Shown: positions 51,243-59,989 of the stretch, one piece after another
Numbering within the stretch: the stretch's first letter is position 1
Layout: every line of letters starts with the position of its first letter
Assembly (NCBI RefSeq): GCF_003258365.1
Contig: NZ_QHKM01000001.1
Span: 1,736,001 to 1,800,000 of the forward strand
Direction of reading: 5' to 3'
Origin: Hymenobacter edaphi
GTDB taxonomy: Bacteria > Bacteroidota > Bacteroidia > Cytophagales > Hymenobacteraceae
DNA: 64,000 nucleotides
The notes under the pieces: generated by a model
Database searches by the model: none
Seen by the model: the letters and a program-made list of their open reading frames with translations, nothing else
Told to the model about the DNA's origin: nothing
Program-made: the position numbers and the translations under genes

Positions 51243-52763
51243 TCAGCGGCGGCGCCACTGGTCGGTGCGGAAGGGCGAGGCGGGCAGACCGGCGGCGTTG
51301 TAGAGGTTGGGGAAGGGCACGGGTTTCCAGGCGAAGCGCACGGCAACGGGCTGCTGCACGGCGGGGCTCCACACCACCAGCTCCCGGCCCTCGATGCGGG
51401 CCTGGGCGGGGTGAAACACGCTGTCGGGGCCGGCGACGAGGAACTCGCGCAGCGGGCCGCCCTGCGCGACGAGGCCGCCGTCGGCGTGCTTGAAGCGCAG
51501 GCGCAGCCGGCCGTTTTCGGGCTGCATGCGCTCGTAAATCGGGCCGGAGTACGGGCGCTGGGTTTCGCCGTATTCGCGGGCCAGGGCCCACTGCGCGAGG
51601 CGGTGGCCCACCACCTGCTTGTTGCGCGGGTGAATGTCGAGGGAGTCGCCCGCGTCGGTGATGACGGCCATGCCGGTGCGGGGCACCGTCTGCATGGTCA
51701 GCAGCTGGGCTTCGCGCAGCTCGGGGCGGGCGGAGCGGTGCGGGGCAATCTGCACGAAGTAGAACGGCAGCTCGGGCCGGCCCCACTCCTGCCGCCAGCT
51801 CCGGATCAGGGCCGGAAACAGGCGGCGGTACTGGTAGCCGCGCTCGGCGTTGGTTTCGCCCTGGTACCAGATGACGCCGCGCAGGGCGTAGGGCACCAGC
51901 GGGTGAATCATCGCGTTGTAGTTGCGGTAGGGCGCCTTGTTGCTGGTGGGGCCGAGGGGCTCTTTCGGGGCCGGCAGGCGCAGCTGCGGGTTGGCGGCTT
52001 GCTGCGCCCGGTATTGCTGCCGGGCGGTTTGGTAGGCGGCGTAATCCTGCGGGTAGGTGTCGAGGCCGCGCTGGTAGCGCTCCACCAGGGGGCGCAACTC
52101 GGGGTCGGCTTCCAGCACTTCGCGGCGCATCCAGGCCTCGGCCGGGGTGCCGCCCCAGGTAGCGTTGATCAGCCCGATGGGCACGTGGGTGCGCTCGTAG
52201 ATTTCCTGAGCGAAGAAGTAGGCCACGGCCGAAAACTCGCCCACCGTTTCGGGGCTGCACACGGCCCAGCTGCCGCCGGGCACGTCGCGCTGCGGCTCGG
52301 CGGCCGTTTGCGTCGTCACCGTGAACATGCGGATCTGCGGGTAGTGGGCCCGGGGCTTCACCGCCGCCTCGTTGACGACGCCCGAATAGGAGCTGCTGCC
52401 CGGCCGCCTGCTGATGGGGAAGACCATGTTGGACTGCCCGCCGCACAGCCAGACTTCGCCCAGCAGCACGTTCTGCACGGTCAGCCGGTTCTTGCCCTGG
52501 AAGGTGAGCGTGTAGGGGCCGCCGGCTTTGGCCGTGGGCAGGCGCACCAGCCAGTGGCCCTGGGCGTCGGCGGTGGTTTGCACGGGCTGTTTCGCCCAGC
52601 CGGCCGTTACCGTCACCCGCTCGCCCGGCTCGGCCCCGCCCCAGAGCGCGACGCTGGTTTTCTGCTGCAGCACCATGTTGTTGGCGAAGAGCTTGGGTAA
52701 GGTAATGTCGGCGCGGGCGGGCAGCGCGAGCAGCAGGGCGGCGGGAAGCAGGCGGTGGAGCAT
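51243..52763 (-). CDS. SGNH-type acetylesterase (sialate O-acetylesterase family)
   Basis: 506 residues from the ATG at 52763, at the signal peptide (LHRLLPAALLLALPARA); an upstream extension of 37 residues arises from the intergenic hairpin region. Domain marks are the block I GQSNM Ser near residue 112, an inserted beta-sandwich before it (FANNMVLQQ, VTVTAGW), IWYQGETNAERGYQY, and the catalytic Asp-x-x-His in DSLDIHPRNK near residue 374. In a pectin locus this family is most likely to deacetylate rhamnogalacturonan or side-chain sugars. It lies between the propeller glycosidase and GH28 genes. Confidence 0.85.
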   Translation of the reverse strand: MLHRLLPAALLLALPARADITLPKLFANNMVLQQKTSVALWGGAEPGERVTVTAGWAKQPVQTTADAQGHWLVRLPTAKAGGPYTLTFQGKNRLTVQNVLLGEVWLCGGQSNMVFPISRRPGSSSYSGVVNEAAVKPRAHYPQIRMFTVTTQTAAEPQRDVPGGSWAVCSPETVGEFSAVAYFFAQEIYERTHVPIGLINATWGGTPAEAWMRREVLEADPELRPLVERYQRGLDTYPQDYAAYQTARQQYRAQQAANPQLRLPAPKEPLGPTSNKAPYRNYNAMIHPLVPYALRGVIWYQGETNAERGYQYRRLFPALIRSWRQEWGRPELPFYFVQIAPHRSARPELREAQLLTMQTVPRTGMAVITDAGDSLDIHPRNKQVVGHRLAQWALAREYGETQRPYSGPIYERMQPENGRLRLRFKHADGGLVAQGGPLREFLVAGPDSVFHPAQARIEGRELVVWSPAVQQPVAVRFAWKPVPFPNLYNAAGLPASPFRTDQWRRR

Positions 52764-52875
52764 GGCGGGAAGCAGAACGTGTCGTAAGCGTCGTAGCGCG
52801 AAACGAAGTTCGGCGCCAGCCAAGCTCTGCTTCGCCAATGCAGCACGACCATCGTTGAAACCGTTTGGTGACAAT

Positions 52876-52908
52876 CGTTCGAGCGTAGCGCGAAGCTCCG
52901 CTCGAACG
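52876..52908. repeat. CGTTCGAGCG hairpin after the propeller glycosidase gene
   Basis: CGTTCGAGCG (52876-52885) and CGCTCGAACG (52899-52908) form a perfect 10-bp stem two bases after the stop codon of the minus-strand gene. It may act as a weak terminator or REP. Confidence 0.55.
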
Positions 52909-52910
52909 GC

Positions 52911-54005
52911 TCAGATAATTTTAAACACGAACGACGAGGCCGTCATGTAGCGCCCGCCCTGCGAGGCGCAGAACAGGTACTCCGGCTTGCCGTCCTTCAT
53001 CAGCAGTTGCGGGCGCTCCAGGCGGCCGTAGCGCTTGAGGTTTTTGGGCGCGGGCGGCTCCTGCACGCCGTACGCGCGAAGGGGCAGGAAGGCCACCTTG
53101 GGGTAGCGCCACTGCCGGCCGTCTTTGGAGTCCAGGTACAGCCCGACTTCGTGGTTGTACACGCCCATGTCGCGGGCCAGCAGGTGAAACCGGCCGTGCT
53201 GCTGCCACACGAAGGCGTCCTCAAACTGCTTGTTCTGCGCGTTGTCGCCGAGGCGCGAGAAGTCGATGACGGGGTTGCCGGCGAACTTCCGGTAGGGCCC
53301 TTCGAGGCGGTCGGCCACGGCCAGGCCGTACTTGCGGTTGCCGCGCACCACGGGGTCCTTGCTGGTCTGGTATTCCCGCGTGTTCCACGATTTGTAGTAG
53401 AGCCAGTACTGCCCGTTGGGGTGCCGCACGAAGGCCGGGTTGGTGGTGCAGTGGTCGTCCCAGGCGCCCTCGTCCCCGGGCAGCAGCAGCGGGGCGTCGG
53501 GGCGCGTCCAGGGGCCTTCCAGCCGGTCGGCCAAAGCCAGGCCGATGCGCTTGGTGTCGGTCTTGCCGTTGGCGCAGCCCATAAAGAACAGCGCGTACCG
53601 GCCGTCGACGTACTGAATGTGGGGGTTGTGGCAGGTGGTGGCATCCCAGTAACCCGGGCCGCGCGGGGTCAGCACGGTTTGCTGGTACACGTAGGGGCCC
53701 TCGGGGCGGTCAGCCACGGCCCGGCAGATTTCGCAGCTGTTCAGCCAGCCGCCCATGCCCCGGCTCTTCGGCCAGCGCGAAAAGAACAGGTGCACGCGCC
53801 CGTCGGGGCCGTAAATCGGGCTGTTGCACCACACGAAGTAGTCCTCCATTTCCAGCACCCGCCCGAGGGGCCGCAAGTGCCTGCTGAACCGGGCCAGGCT
53901 GCGTTTGGGCAGCAGCAGGGAGGGCTTTTCGTCCCGAACGAAGCCGGCCCAGGCCCGCGCAAACGGCGCCAGGGCCAGGCCGGTGAGAAAGGTGCGGCGG
54001 TTCAT
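52911..54005 (-). CDS. five-bladed propeller glycoside hydrolase (GH43/GH117-like)
   Basis: 364 residues with an export signal beginning NRRTFLTGLALAPFARA. Five repeated blades are visible through recurring segments of the type YGPDGRVHLFFSRW, YVDGRYALFFMG, RHPNGQYWLYYKSW and DAFVWQQHGRFHLLARD. Candidate acidic catalytic residues include the Asp in GYWDATTCHNPH and the Glu in QFEDAFVW. Related propeller enzymes act on arabinose- or galactose-containing side chains, or on anhydro sugars (GH117). The specificity is unknown here. It follows GH106 on the minus strand, separated by a repeat. Confidence 0.65.
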   Translation of the reverse strand: MNRRTFLTGLALAPFARAWAGFVRDEKPSLLLPKRSLARFSRHLRPLGRVLEMEDYFVWCNSPIYGPDGRVHLFFSRWPKSRGMGGWLNSCEICRAVADRPEGPYVYQQTVLTPRGPGYWDATTCHNPHIQYVDGRYALFFMGCANGKTDTKRIGLALADRLEGPWTRPDAPLLLPGDEGAWDDHCTTNPAFVRHPNGQYWLYYKSWNTREYQTSKDPVVRGNRKYGLAVADRLEGPYRKFAGNPVIDFSRLGDNAQNKQFEDAFVWQQHGRFHLLARDMGVYNHEVGLYLDSKDGRQWRYPKVAFLPLRAYGVQEPPAPKNLKRYGRLERPQLLMKDGKPEYLFCASQGGRYMTASSFVFKII

Positions 54006-54013
54006 GGTGTGGG

Positions 54014-54158
54014 CCTCTCCCTAGCCCCTCTCCTTGGGGAGAGGGGAACTAGTTTCTAGTGTCAGCTAAAAGCCAGTTATCAGGAAGAGAATAAGTTAAG
54101 AGGTAGAAACTAAAACTAGCTCCCCTCTCCTTCAAGGAGACGGGGCTAGGGGGTGAGG
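54014..54158. repeat. CCTCACCCC-family MITE-like element
   Basis: CTAGCCCCTCTCC-type left arm and GGGGCTAGGGGGTGAGG right end match the element at 42527-42690 in both termini, with a different interior. It lies between the GH106 stop codon (54161) and the propeller gene start (54005). Confidence 0.75.
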
Positions 54159-54160
54159 TT

Positions 54161-57055
54161 TCACTGCAGCTTCTCGGCCCGGGCCGTGGTAGGCGTCAGC
54201 GTCACCGGCCCCAGCAGGCCCGACTCCCTGGGCTCCCACCGGGCGGCGGTAAAGAGCCCCTTGTCGTCGCGGTTTTCCTTGAGTTTGGCGGCTAGGTTCA
54301 CGTTGTAGAAGTGGCGGTACTCGACGCCGCGCTTGTCCAGGTCGATGATGCGGTTGGCCATGCCGTTGCTGACGAGCACCGTGAGCGTGTTCGAGGCTTT
54401 GAGCTGCTCCCGGGGGATGAACATCTGGTAGGTCGGGCCGATGAGCGTGCCCAGGTCCTGGCCGTTGAGCTGCACGCGGGCGCTCTGGGCCACCCGGCCC
54501 AGATCGAGCAGCCAGCCATCCGGGGCTGCGCCGGCGGGGGCCGCGAAGGTGGTGGTGTAGGCGGCCGTGCCCGAAAAGGCCCGGGCCGCGTCGCTGAAGG
54601 CGGTCCACGAAGTCAGGGCTCGGGTTTCCGCGGGGGCCGGCAAGGTGGGGCCGCCCGCCACGAAGCGCACGCTCCAGGGGCCCGCCAGGGGCTGGGCGGC
54701 CCCGGCCGGCCGCAGGTAGGCGTAGGCCGGGGCGCTGACCGGGGCCTCGTTGGTTTCCAGGATGCACGACTCGCCCGGGGCCAGCTGCAGGTACACTTCG
54801 GGCGTGCCCTGGGCGCCGGGGCGCAGGCCGGCCATGCCCAGCTTTTCGGTGAGCGGGTTGTAGAGGGCCACGGCTTTGGCGGCCGTGTGCAGCGGCACCC
54901 AGCCGTCCACGGCCTTGCCGCTCCAGTTGGTCACGAAGTAGTAGTGCCCCTGGGCGTGGCGGCGGCGAATAAACTCCAGCCCGGTGTCCACCATGGTTTC
55001 GCGGCGCACCCCGGCGGCGGCCAGCAGCGGCTCCACGTCCGCCCCCACGAGCACCGTGCCCTTGCCCACGGCAGCTTTCTGCACGCCGTTGCTTGCAGCC
55101 CCCAGTTTGATCTGCCCGAGCAGCTTCTGGAAAGCGGCGCGGCGCGCGTCGAGGTTGCCCAGGCCGTTGACGTCGGTGGGCAGCCCGCCCTGGAATACCA
55201 CCGTAGCGCCGCCCCGGGCGAGTTGCACCAGCTGCGCCAGCGTGGCCAGGGGCACGAGGCGGGCCGCCGGCACCACGATGGTGCGGTAGCTCGTGCCGCC
55301 GGTTTGCAGCGCGGCGCCGCGGCCCTTCAGCTGCTGCACCTGCCGGTCCGAAATAAAGTCGAAGCCGTAGCCGCGCCGGAGCAACTCCTCGCCGGTCTGG
55401 GCCACGGGCAGGCCCTTGAAGCCGTGGTCGATGCCGTCGTAGTGCTGCAAGAGCAGCTTGGCGCGGTCCACGTCGGCCGGGGCGGGTTGCTTGTTGGGGC
55501 GGGCGAAGGAGTCGTAAGTGGGCAGGTAAAGCAGCACGTCGTGGGCGGGCTGGCCGGCCTGCAAAAAGCTCTGGCAGTGGGCGGCGTAGCGGTTGAGCTG
55601 GCCGAAGTCGGGCCAGAACGAGTTGTTCGGGTTGAAGTGCACCGCGGCGTAGAACAGCCAGCCCGGCCAGGCGGCGGCCTGGGGCGAGTAGTTGGTGCCG
55701 TGGTAGAAGATGTGGTTCACGCCGCCGAGCAGCATGCGGTCCACGGCCTTTTTCACGTCGCTCAGGGAGGAGAGGAAATGGTCGTTTTCCCAAGTGGCGG
55801 TTTCGGCCGAGGTCAGCGGCTTGCCCGTCACGTGGGCGGCCGAGGAGGCAAACTTGATGCGCAGCAGGTCCTCCCCTTCCGTCTCGGGAATGTCCGTCAC
55901 GGCGTAGAGGTCGAGGATGTTGGCCGGGGAGCCGTGGGCCTGGTTGCGGATGAGCGCGTCGTGGGTGCGGGCCCAGTCGCGCCAGGTGCGGGTGTAGTTT
56001 TCCAGCAGCAGCTCCGACACGGTTTCGCGGTAGTCGCTGAGCACGCGGCGGTTCTGCTCGTCGTCCGGGGCCTTGCCCAGCAGCGCGGGCAGGTGCTGGC
56101 GCAAATCGTAGCCGCGGCGCCGCTGAAATTCGGTGAGCAGCTGCGGGGTCCAGTTGGCCTCGCCCTGGGCGTCGTCCACCTCGTAGGAGTCGTTGAAAAA
56201 GGCGCGCACGGCCTTCAGGTCGCGGCCCTTGAAGGCCTGATCGAAATGGCGCAGGTAGTTGTCGGTGGCGGTTTTGGAGAGGTGGTCGATAACGTCGCCC
56301 TCCCCGCCCGGGCCGGCGCGCTCCACCTGCTTGCCGTGCCAGCCCTGAAACAGGGCGTAGAGCGTCCAGCCGCTCCCCGCGGGGGCCGTCCAGCTCAGCT
56401 TGCCGTCGGCACCCACCTTGCCGGTCAGGTCTACGGCCTGGCCCTTGGCGGAGTAGGCCATCAGCGTCTGCAGCGGCAGCGGCTTTTCGAAGCGCACTTG
56501 ATCGAAGGCGTGGAGCTGCAGGTCGGGGTTGCGGGCCACCGGCTGCTGCATGGTCTTCACGTCCAGGGGCGGGCCCACGGCGCGCATCATGGGCTTCTGC
56601 AGGTAACGCACGGGTTCCGCCAGCTGCCCGCCGCCCGGCACCTCGTAGGTGCGGTAGGTCACGTACTTGCAGGCGTCGTCGGGGCTCACCCAGGGCCCGC
56701 CGAAGGGCCAGCCGGAGGCCTGCGCCACGTCGATGCCCAGGCCCAGGCGCTGGGCCTCGCTGAGCGTGTAGGCGAGCATGTCGACCCACTTGGGCGAGAG
56801 AAAGTCGATGAACTGGCTTTCAGCGCCCTTCACCCCGTAGATGGTCGTAATTTCCAGCCCGCCCAGCCCGGCCTGCTGGTACTGCGTCATCAGCCGGGTG
56901 AGGTCCTGCTGGTTCACGGCGCTGCCCTCCCACCACCAGCGCGTCCAGGGCTTGGCTTGCTGGGTAATGGCCGGCCACTTCGGCGCCTGGGCCCGGGCGG
57001 GCGTTTGAGCCAGCGCGGCGGCAAGAAGCAGGGAAAGGGCGAGGGTGTTTTTCAT
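54161..57055 (-). CDS. GH106 alpha-L-rhamnosidase
   Basis: 964 residues with signal peptide (KNTLALSLLLAAALAQTPARA). GH106 family marks are PWTRWWWEGSAVNQQDLTRL near residue 36, LGGLEITTIYG, QASGWPFGGPWVSPDDACK near 115, the FNDSYEVDDAQGEANW segment, and a C-terminal galactose-binding-like domain with LDLGRVAQSARVQLNGQDLG. It should release L-rhamnose from pectin, either rhamnogalacturonan-I backbone oligomers or rhamnogalacturonan-II side chains. The catalytic residues were not assigned individually. It is the key enzyme feeding the rhamnose genes in this window. Confidence 0.88.
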   Translation of the reverse strand: MKNTLALSLLLAAALAQTPARAQAPKWPAITQQAKPWTRWWWEGSAVNQQDLTRLMTQYQQAGLGGLEITTIYGVKGAESQFIDFLSPKWVDMLAYTLSEAQRLGLGIDVAQASGWPFGGPWVSPDDACKYVTYRTYEVPGGGQLAEPVRYLQKPMMRAVGPPLDVKTMQQPVARNPDLQLHAFDQVRFEKPLPLQTLMAYSAKGQAVDLTGKVGADGKLSWTAPAGSGWTLYALFQGWHGKQVERAGPGGEGDVIDHLSKTATDNYLRHFDQAFKGRDLKAVRAFFNDSYEVDDAQGEANWTPQLLTEFQRRRGYDLRQHLPALLGKAPDDEQNRRVLSDYRETVSELLLENYTRTWRDWARTHDALIRNQAHGSPANILDLYAVTDIPETEGEDLLRIKFASSAAHVTGKPLTSAETATWENDHFLSSLSDVKKAVDRMLLGGVNHIFYHGTNYSPQAAAWPGWLFYAAVHFNPNNSFWPDFGQLNRYAAHCQSFLQAGQPAHDVLLYLPTYDSFARPNKQPAPADVDRAKLLLQHYDGIDHGFKGLPVAQTGEELLRRGYGFDFISDRQVQQLKGRGAALQTGGTSYRTIVVPAARLVPLATLAQLVQLARGGATVVFQGGLPTDVNGLGNLDARRAAFQKLLGQIKLGAASNGVQKAAVGKGTVLVGADVEPLLAAAGVRRETMVDTGLEFIRRRHAQGHYYFVTNWSGKAVDGWVPLHTAAKAVALYNPLTEKLGMAGLRPGAQGTPEVYLQLAPGESCILETNEAPVSAPAYAYLRPAGAAQPLAGPWSVRFVAGGPTLPAPAETRALTSWTAFSDAARAFSGTAAYTTTFAAPAGAAPDGWLLDLGRVAQSARVQLNGQDLGTLIGPTYQMFIPREQLKASNTLTVLVSNGMANRIIDLDKRGVEYRHFYNVNLAAKLKENRDDKGLFTAARWEPRESGLLGPVTLTPTTARAEKLQ

Positions 57056-57170
57056 GTGGGAAGGCGGATTCGGGTATTGAGGCGCCAGCGTTGCGTCTAG
57101 CTTTCTGCCTGAGTGGGAGCGGCGTCAAGGCAGTTGGATTCAGGACCAGAATCGTACTCCTACTCCTGGC

Positions 57171-57259
57171 CGTCATGCTGAGCCCCGCGAAGCATCTCTA
57201 CCGCTTCGTCAGATACTATTCAACGAAGCGGTAGAGATGCTTCGCGGGGCTCAGCATGA
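57171..57259. repeat. inverted repeat with 38-bp perfect arms
   Basis: Arms 57171-57208 and 57222-57259 are perfect complements around a 13-base loop, beginning GTCATGCTGAGCC. It is the longest perfect hairpin in the window. It lies between the GH106 and GH105 genes. Confidence 0.92.
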
Positions 57260-57366
57260 CGTTCTAATCAGCTCAACGACGTATGCGAGATGTCTCGGCC
57301 CCTTGCTTGATGCGCAACATGCTCGACATGACGTTCCATTCAGCTGCTTAGCGCACCTTTTCAGAC

Positions 57367-58566
57367 CTAGCTCTTGGCCGCCGCGGGCGGGTTGTCGACC
57401 AGCTTGTACAGCTCCGTGCCGGCCAGCAGCAGGCAGCCCAGGCCGTAGTCCTCGAAGTCGGGCCGGGAGTCGTAGGTGACGGGCTGCCCGTCCTTGGGCT
57501 CTTTGCCGGTGCCCTGCACGTAGCCCAGGAAGCCGTCCTTGTGCACGCACTCCGAGGCCAGGGCCGTCCACGCTTTGGTGATGATGGGCAGGTACTGCTT
57601 GGCGTCGAGCAGGCCCTGGTTGATGCCCCAGGCCATACCGTAAACGAACAGGGCGGTGCCGGTCAGTTCCTTGCCGCCGAAGTGCGTGGGGTCGTGCAGG
57701 CTCACGTTCCAGTAGCCGTCCGGGCGCTGCAGCCGGGGCAGGGCCTGCACCATGCGCAAATACATCTGCTGGTACTCCGCGCGGTGCGGGGCATTCGGGG
57801 GCAAAATACTGAGCGTGCGCACCATGGCCGCCACCACCCAGCCGTTGCCGCGGCTCCAGTAGCAGTCCTCGCCGTTGGGCTCCTTGTAAGGCGGCACGAA
57901 GTCCTTATCGCGCCACCAGAGGTTGTCCTCGGGGTTGAAGAGGCCGTTGCCGCCGTGCCGGGTTTTGGCGTAGTCGTAGAGCTGGAACATCTTCTCGAAG
58001 TATCGCTCGTCCTGGTACATAACGCCCAGCCGGGCAAACACCGGCATGGCCATCTGCAGCGCGTCAATCCACCACCAATCGTCCACCTGCTCGGTTTGCA
58101 GCATACGGTCGATGCTGGCCTTGATGTCGCGCACGCGCTCGGGCTGCGGGTCGATGGCGTGCAGGTCGAGGTAGGTCTGGCCGCAGCACTGGTTGTCGGC
58201 ATTGCGGGTTTCCACGCCGCGGTTCAGGCCCCACTGGTGCTTCTGGCCCCAGTCCACGGCGTAGTCGTAGTAGCGCTTCTGCTTGTCCACGCCGTACAGG
58301 GCCATTAGCCCCTCGTAGTACACGGCGCGGGTCCAGATGTTGCTGGGCCGGGCCTTGTTGGTCACGATTTCCTTGCCCGTATCCGGCCACTTCTGCATGA
58401 AGTAGCCGTTGGTGAGCGTCAGCACTTTCAGGATATCCTTTTTCCGGGGCAGCTTGGCCGGTTGCTGGGCCGCGCCGGCCCAGTCGGGCAGCAGCAGGCC
58501 GGCGCCGAGCAGACCCAGCGACTGGGCGAAGGTGCGGCGGGTTATCGGGGCAGAAAAGGAATGCAT
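57367..58566 (-). CDS. GH105 unsaturated uronyl hydrolase (second copy)
   Basis: 399 residues from the ATG at 58566, ahead of an export signal (RRTFAQSLGLLGAGLLLPDWAGA); the frame stays open further upstream through a repeat and into the next gene, which is rejected. Six-hairpin barrel with WTRAVYYEGLMALYG, the catalytic-type Asp in WWIDALQMAMP, DCYWSRGNGWVVAAMV and GTALFVYGMAWGINQG. Compared with the copy at 19529 it has a shorter N-terminus and differs throughout. It probably removes unsaturated galacturonate from products of lyases, in the periplasm. Confidence 0.88.
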   Translation of the reverse strand: MHSFSAPITRRTFAQSLGLLGAGLLLPDWAGAAQQPAKLPRKKDILKVLTLTNGYFMQKWPDTGKEIVTNKARPSNIWTRAVYYEGLMALYGVDKQKRYYDYAVDWGQKHQWGLNRGVETRNADNQCCGQTYLDLHAIDPQPERVRDIKASIDRMLQTEQVDDWWWIDALQMAMPVFARLGVMYQDERYFEKMFQLYDYAKTRHGGNGLFNPEDNLWWRDKDFVPPYKEPNGEDCYWSRGNGWVVAAMVRTLSILPPNAPHRAEYQQMYLRMVQALPRLQRPDGYWNVSLHDPTHFGGKELTGTALFVYGMAWGINQGLLDAKQYLPIITKAWTALASECVHKDGFLGYVQGTGKEPKDGQPVTYDSRPDFEDYGLGCLLLAGTELYKLVDNPPAAAKS

Positions 58567-58578
58567 GGTTATCGGGGG

Positions 58579-58719
58579 CTGTAGAGCCGCCTGTTTGCGA
58601 CTCAATCGTGAACTGCGTTGATCTTCGATTGCTGATGTTGTTAAAACCGGGGCGGCGAAGGCCGTTAGTCCAGGTGTCCAGCGTTCTGGCGCCGAGACGC
58701 AAGGTCGCGTCTCTACGAC
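58579..58719. repeat. CTGTAGAG repeat, copy B
   Basis: Matches copy A (25063) over 71 bases with about five differences. Its far end, CTCTACGACG, supplies the stop codon of the oligogalacturonate lyase gene at 58713. It starts 13 bases upstream of the GH105 start codon. Confidence 0.75.
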
Positions 58720-59948
58720 GCCGCTTTGGCTATTTCGACCGCGTATACCTGGCTCTGACCCTCGAAATTGGCGCGGAAGATCAGCCACTTGCCGTCGGGC
58801 GAAAAGTGCACGTTGGGCTCCAGGTGGTAGTTGTGCCGGGCCAGGTTCACCAGCTTTTCGGCCTTGAAGGTGGAGCCATCGGGCCGAAACAGGTAAATCC
58901 ACTGGCCGTTGGGCGAGTGCGCCACCGAGGTCGGGTAGCCCCCGTCGCCGGCAAAGGTTTTCTGGTCGGGCGCGGTGGTGTAGTGCACCGACCACTCGTC
59001 GCGCGTCAGCTCGTACTTCCGCTCCTTGCCCGATTTCAGGTCGGTGCCCGTCACGAAGAAGGTGGCGCCGCGCGGCAGCTGGTGGTCAAACCAGATGGTC
59101 TTGCCGTCGGCCCCGAACCACTCGTGGCCGGCTATTTCGCGCTCCATCGTGCGCTTGTGCACCAGCTTCACCTCTTTGGTTTTGGTGTCGATGGTCCAGA
59201 TGCGGTCCACCAGCTCCCAGGGTCCTTCGTGGCAGAACATGAGCAGGTGCGGGTCCGTGGGCGAAAACTGCACGTGGTTCAGCCAGGCCGTGTCGGTGAA
59301 AAGCTTGGTGAGCTGCCCGCCCTCGGTGCCCACAGTGAAGAGGGTGCGCGGCAGCCGGGCCTCGTAGATGCGGCGGAAGTAGTCCTTTTTCTCGGGGTAC
59401 TGCCGCGAAATTTCCTTTTCCGCGTCGCTGCTCCAGGCCCCGCCCAGCTGGGTCTCGTCGGCGTTCAGGGTGGTGATGCTGGCCCGAAAATCCTGCGGAA
59501 ACACGAACACCAGCCGCGTCCGGCGCGTGTCGACGTGGGTGGCGTAGACCGAGTCGCCGGTCTGGTAAAACACCTCCCGCAGCTTCGGGGCCACGATTTC
59601 GCCGCTCACTTTCGGGAAGTAGCGCGTCAGCGGAGTCACCTCGTGGGTTTTCAGGTCGAGCAGCCGCAGCTGCTTGCCGCGCGCGTCGGTGTGGTAGAAC
59701 ACCATCCGCTCCCCGCCCCTGCCCGCGAGAAAGGGCCGGTTGTGGAAGTAGAAGCTGGCGTTGTCGCCGTCGAGCGGGGTGAGGCGCCGCACGCGGTGGC
59801 CCGTGTCCTGGTCGATCCACTCGGCGGCGGGCATGGGCTGCTGGCTGCCGGTGACCAGGCGCTGCTGGGCCCGGGCGGGGGCGCCGGCCAGCAGCCCGCC
59901 GAGAACGGCCAGGATGCCAAGGCGGCGGTGGCTTGGTGCTGCAAACAT
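58713..59948 (-). CDS. ogl: PL22 oligogalacturonate lyase
   Basis: 411 residues from the ATG at 59948, with a signal peptide ending GAPARAQ. Seven-bladed propeller lyase with the family marks CHEGPWELVDRIWTID, GHEWFGADGKTIWFD and the late HNYHLEPNVHFSPDGKW that carries metal-binding His residues. It splits short, often unsaturated, galacturonate oligomers to 4-deoxy-5-keto-uronate. Relatives can be cytoplasmic, but the signal here implies a periplasmic enzyme. It follows the CE4 gene by 41 bases, suggesting one transcript. Its stop codon lies inside a repeat. Confidence 0.87.
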   Translation of the reverse strand: MFAAPSHRRLGILAVLGGLLAGAPARAQQRLVTGSQQPMPAAEWIDQDTGHRVRRLTPLDGDNASFYFHNRPFLAGRGGERMVFYHTDARGKQLRLLDLKTHEVTPLTRYFPKVSGEIVAPKLREVFYQTGDSVYATHVDTRRTRLVFVFPQDFRASITTLNADETQLGGAWSSDAEKEISRQYPEKKDYFRRIYEARLPRTLFTVGTEGGQLTKLFTDTAWLNHVQFSPTDPHLLMFCHEGPWELVDRIWTIDTKTKEVKLVHKRTMEREIAGHEWFGADGKTIWFDHQLPRGATFFVTGTDLKSGKERKYELTRDEWSVHYTTAPDQKTFAGDGGYPTSVAHSPNGQWIYLFRPDGSTFKAEKLVNLARHNYHLEPNVHFSPDGKWLIFRANFEGQSQVYAVEIAKAAS

Positions 59949-59989
59949 GAGGTCGGGCGGGGGTTGGGGGAGGTCGTGAAGGAGCAGAG

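Noticed and set aside
58567-58995. N-terminal extension of the second GH105 protein
   Set aside because: It would run through a repeat and the end of the PL22 gene; the ATG at 58566 precedes a clear export signal.
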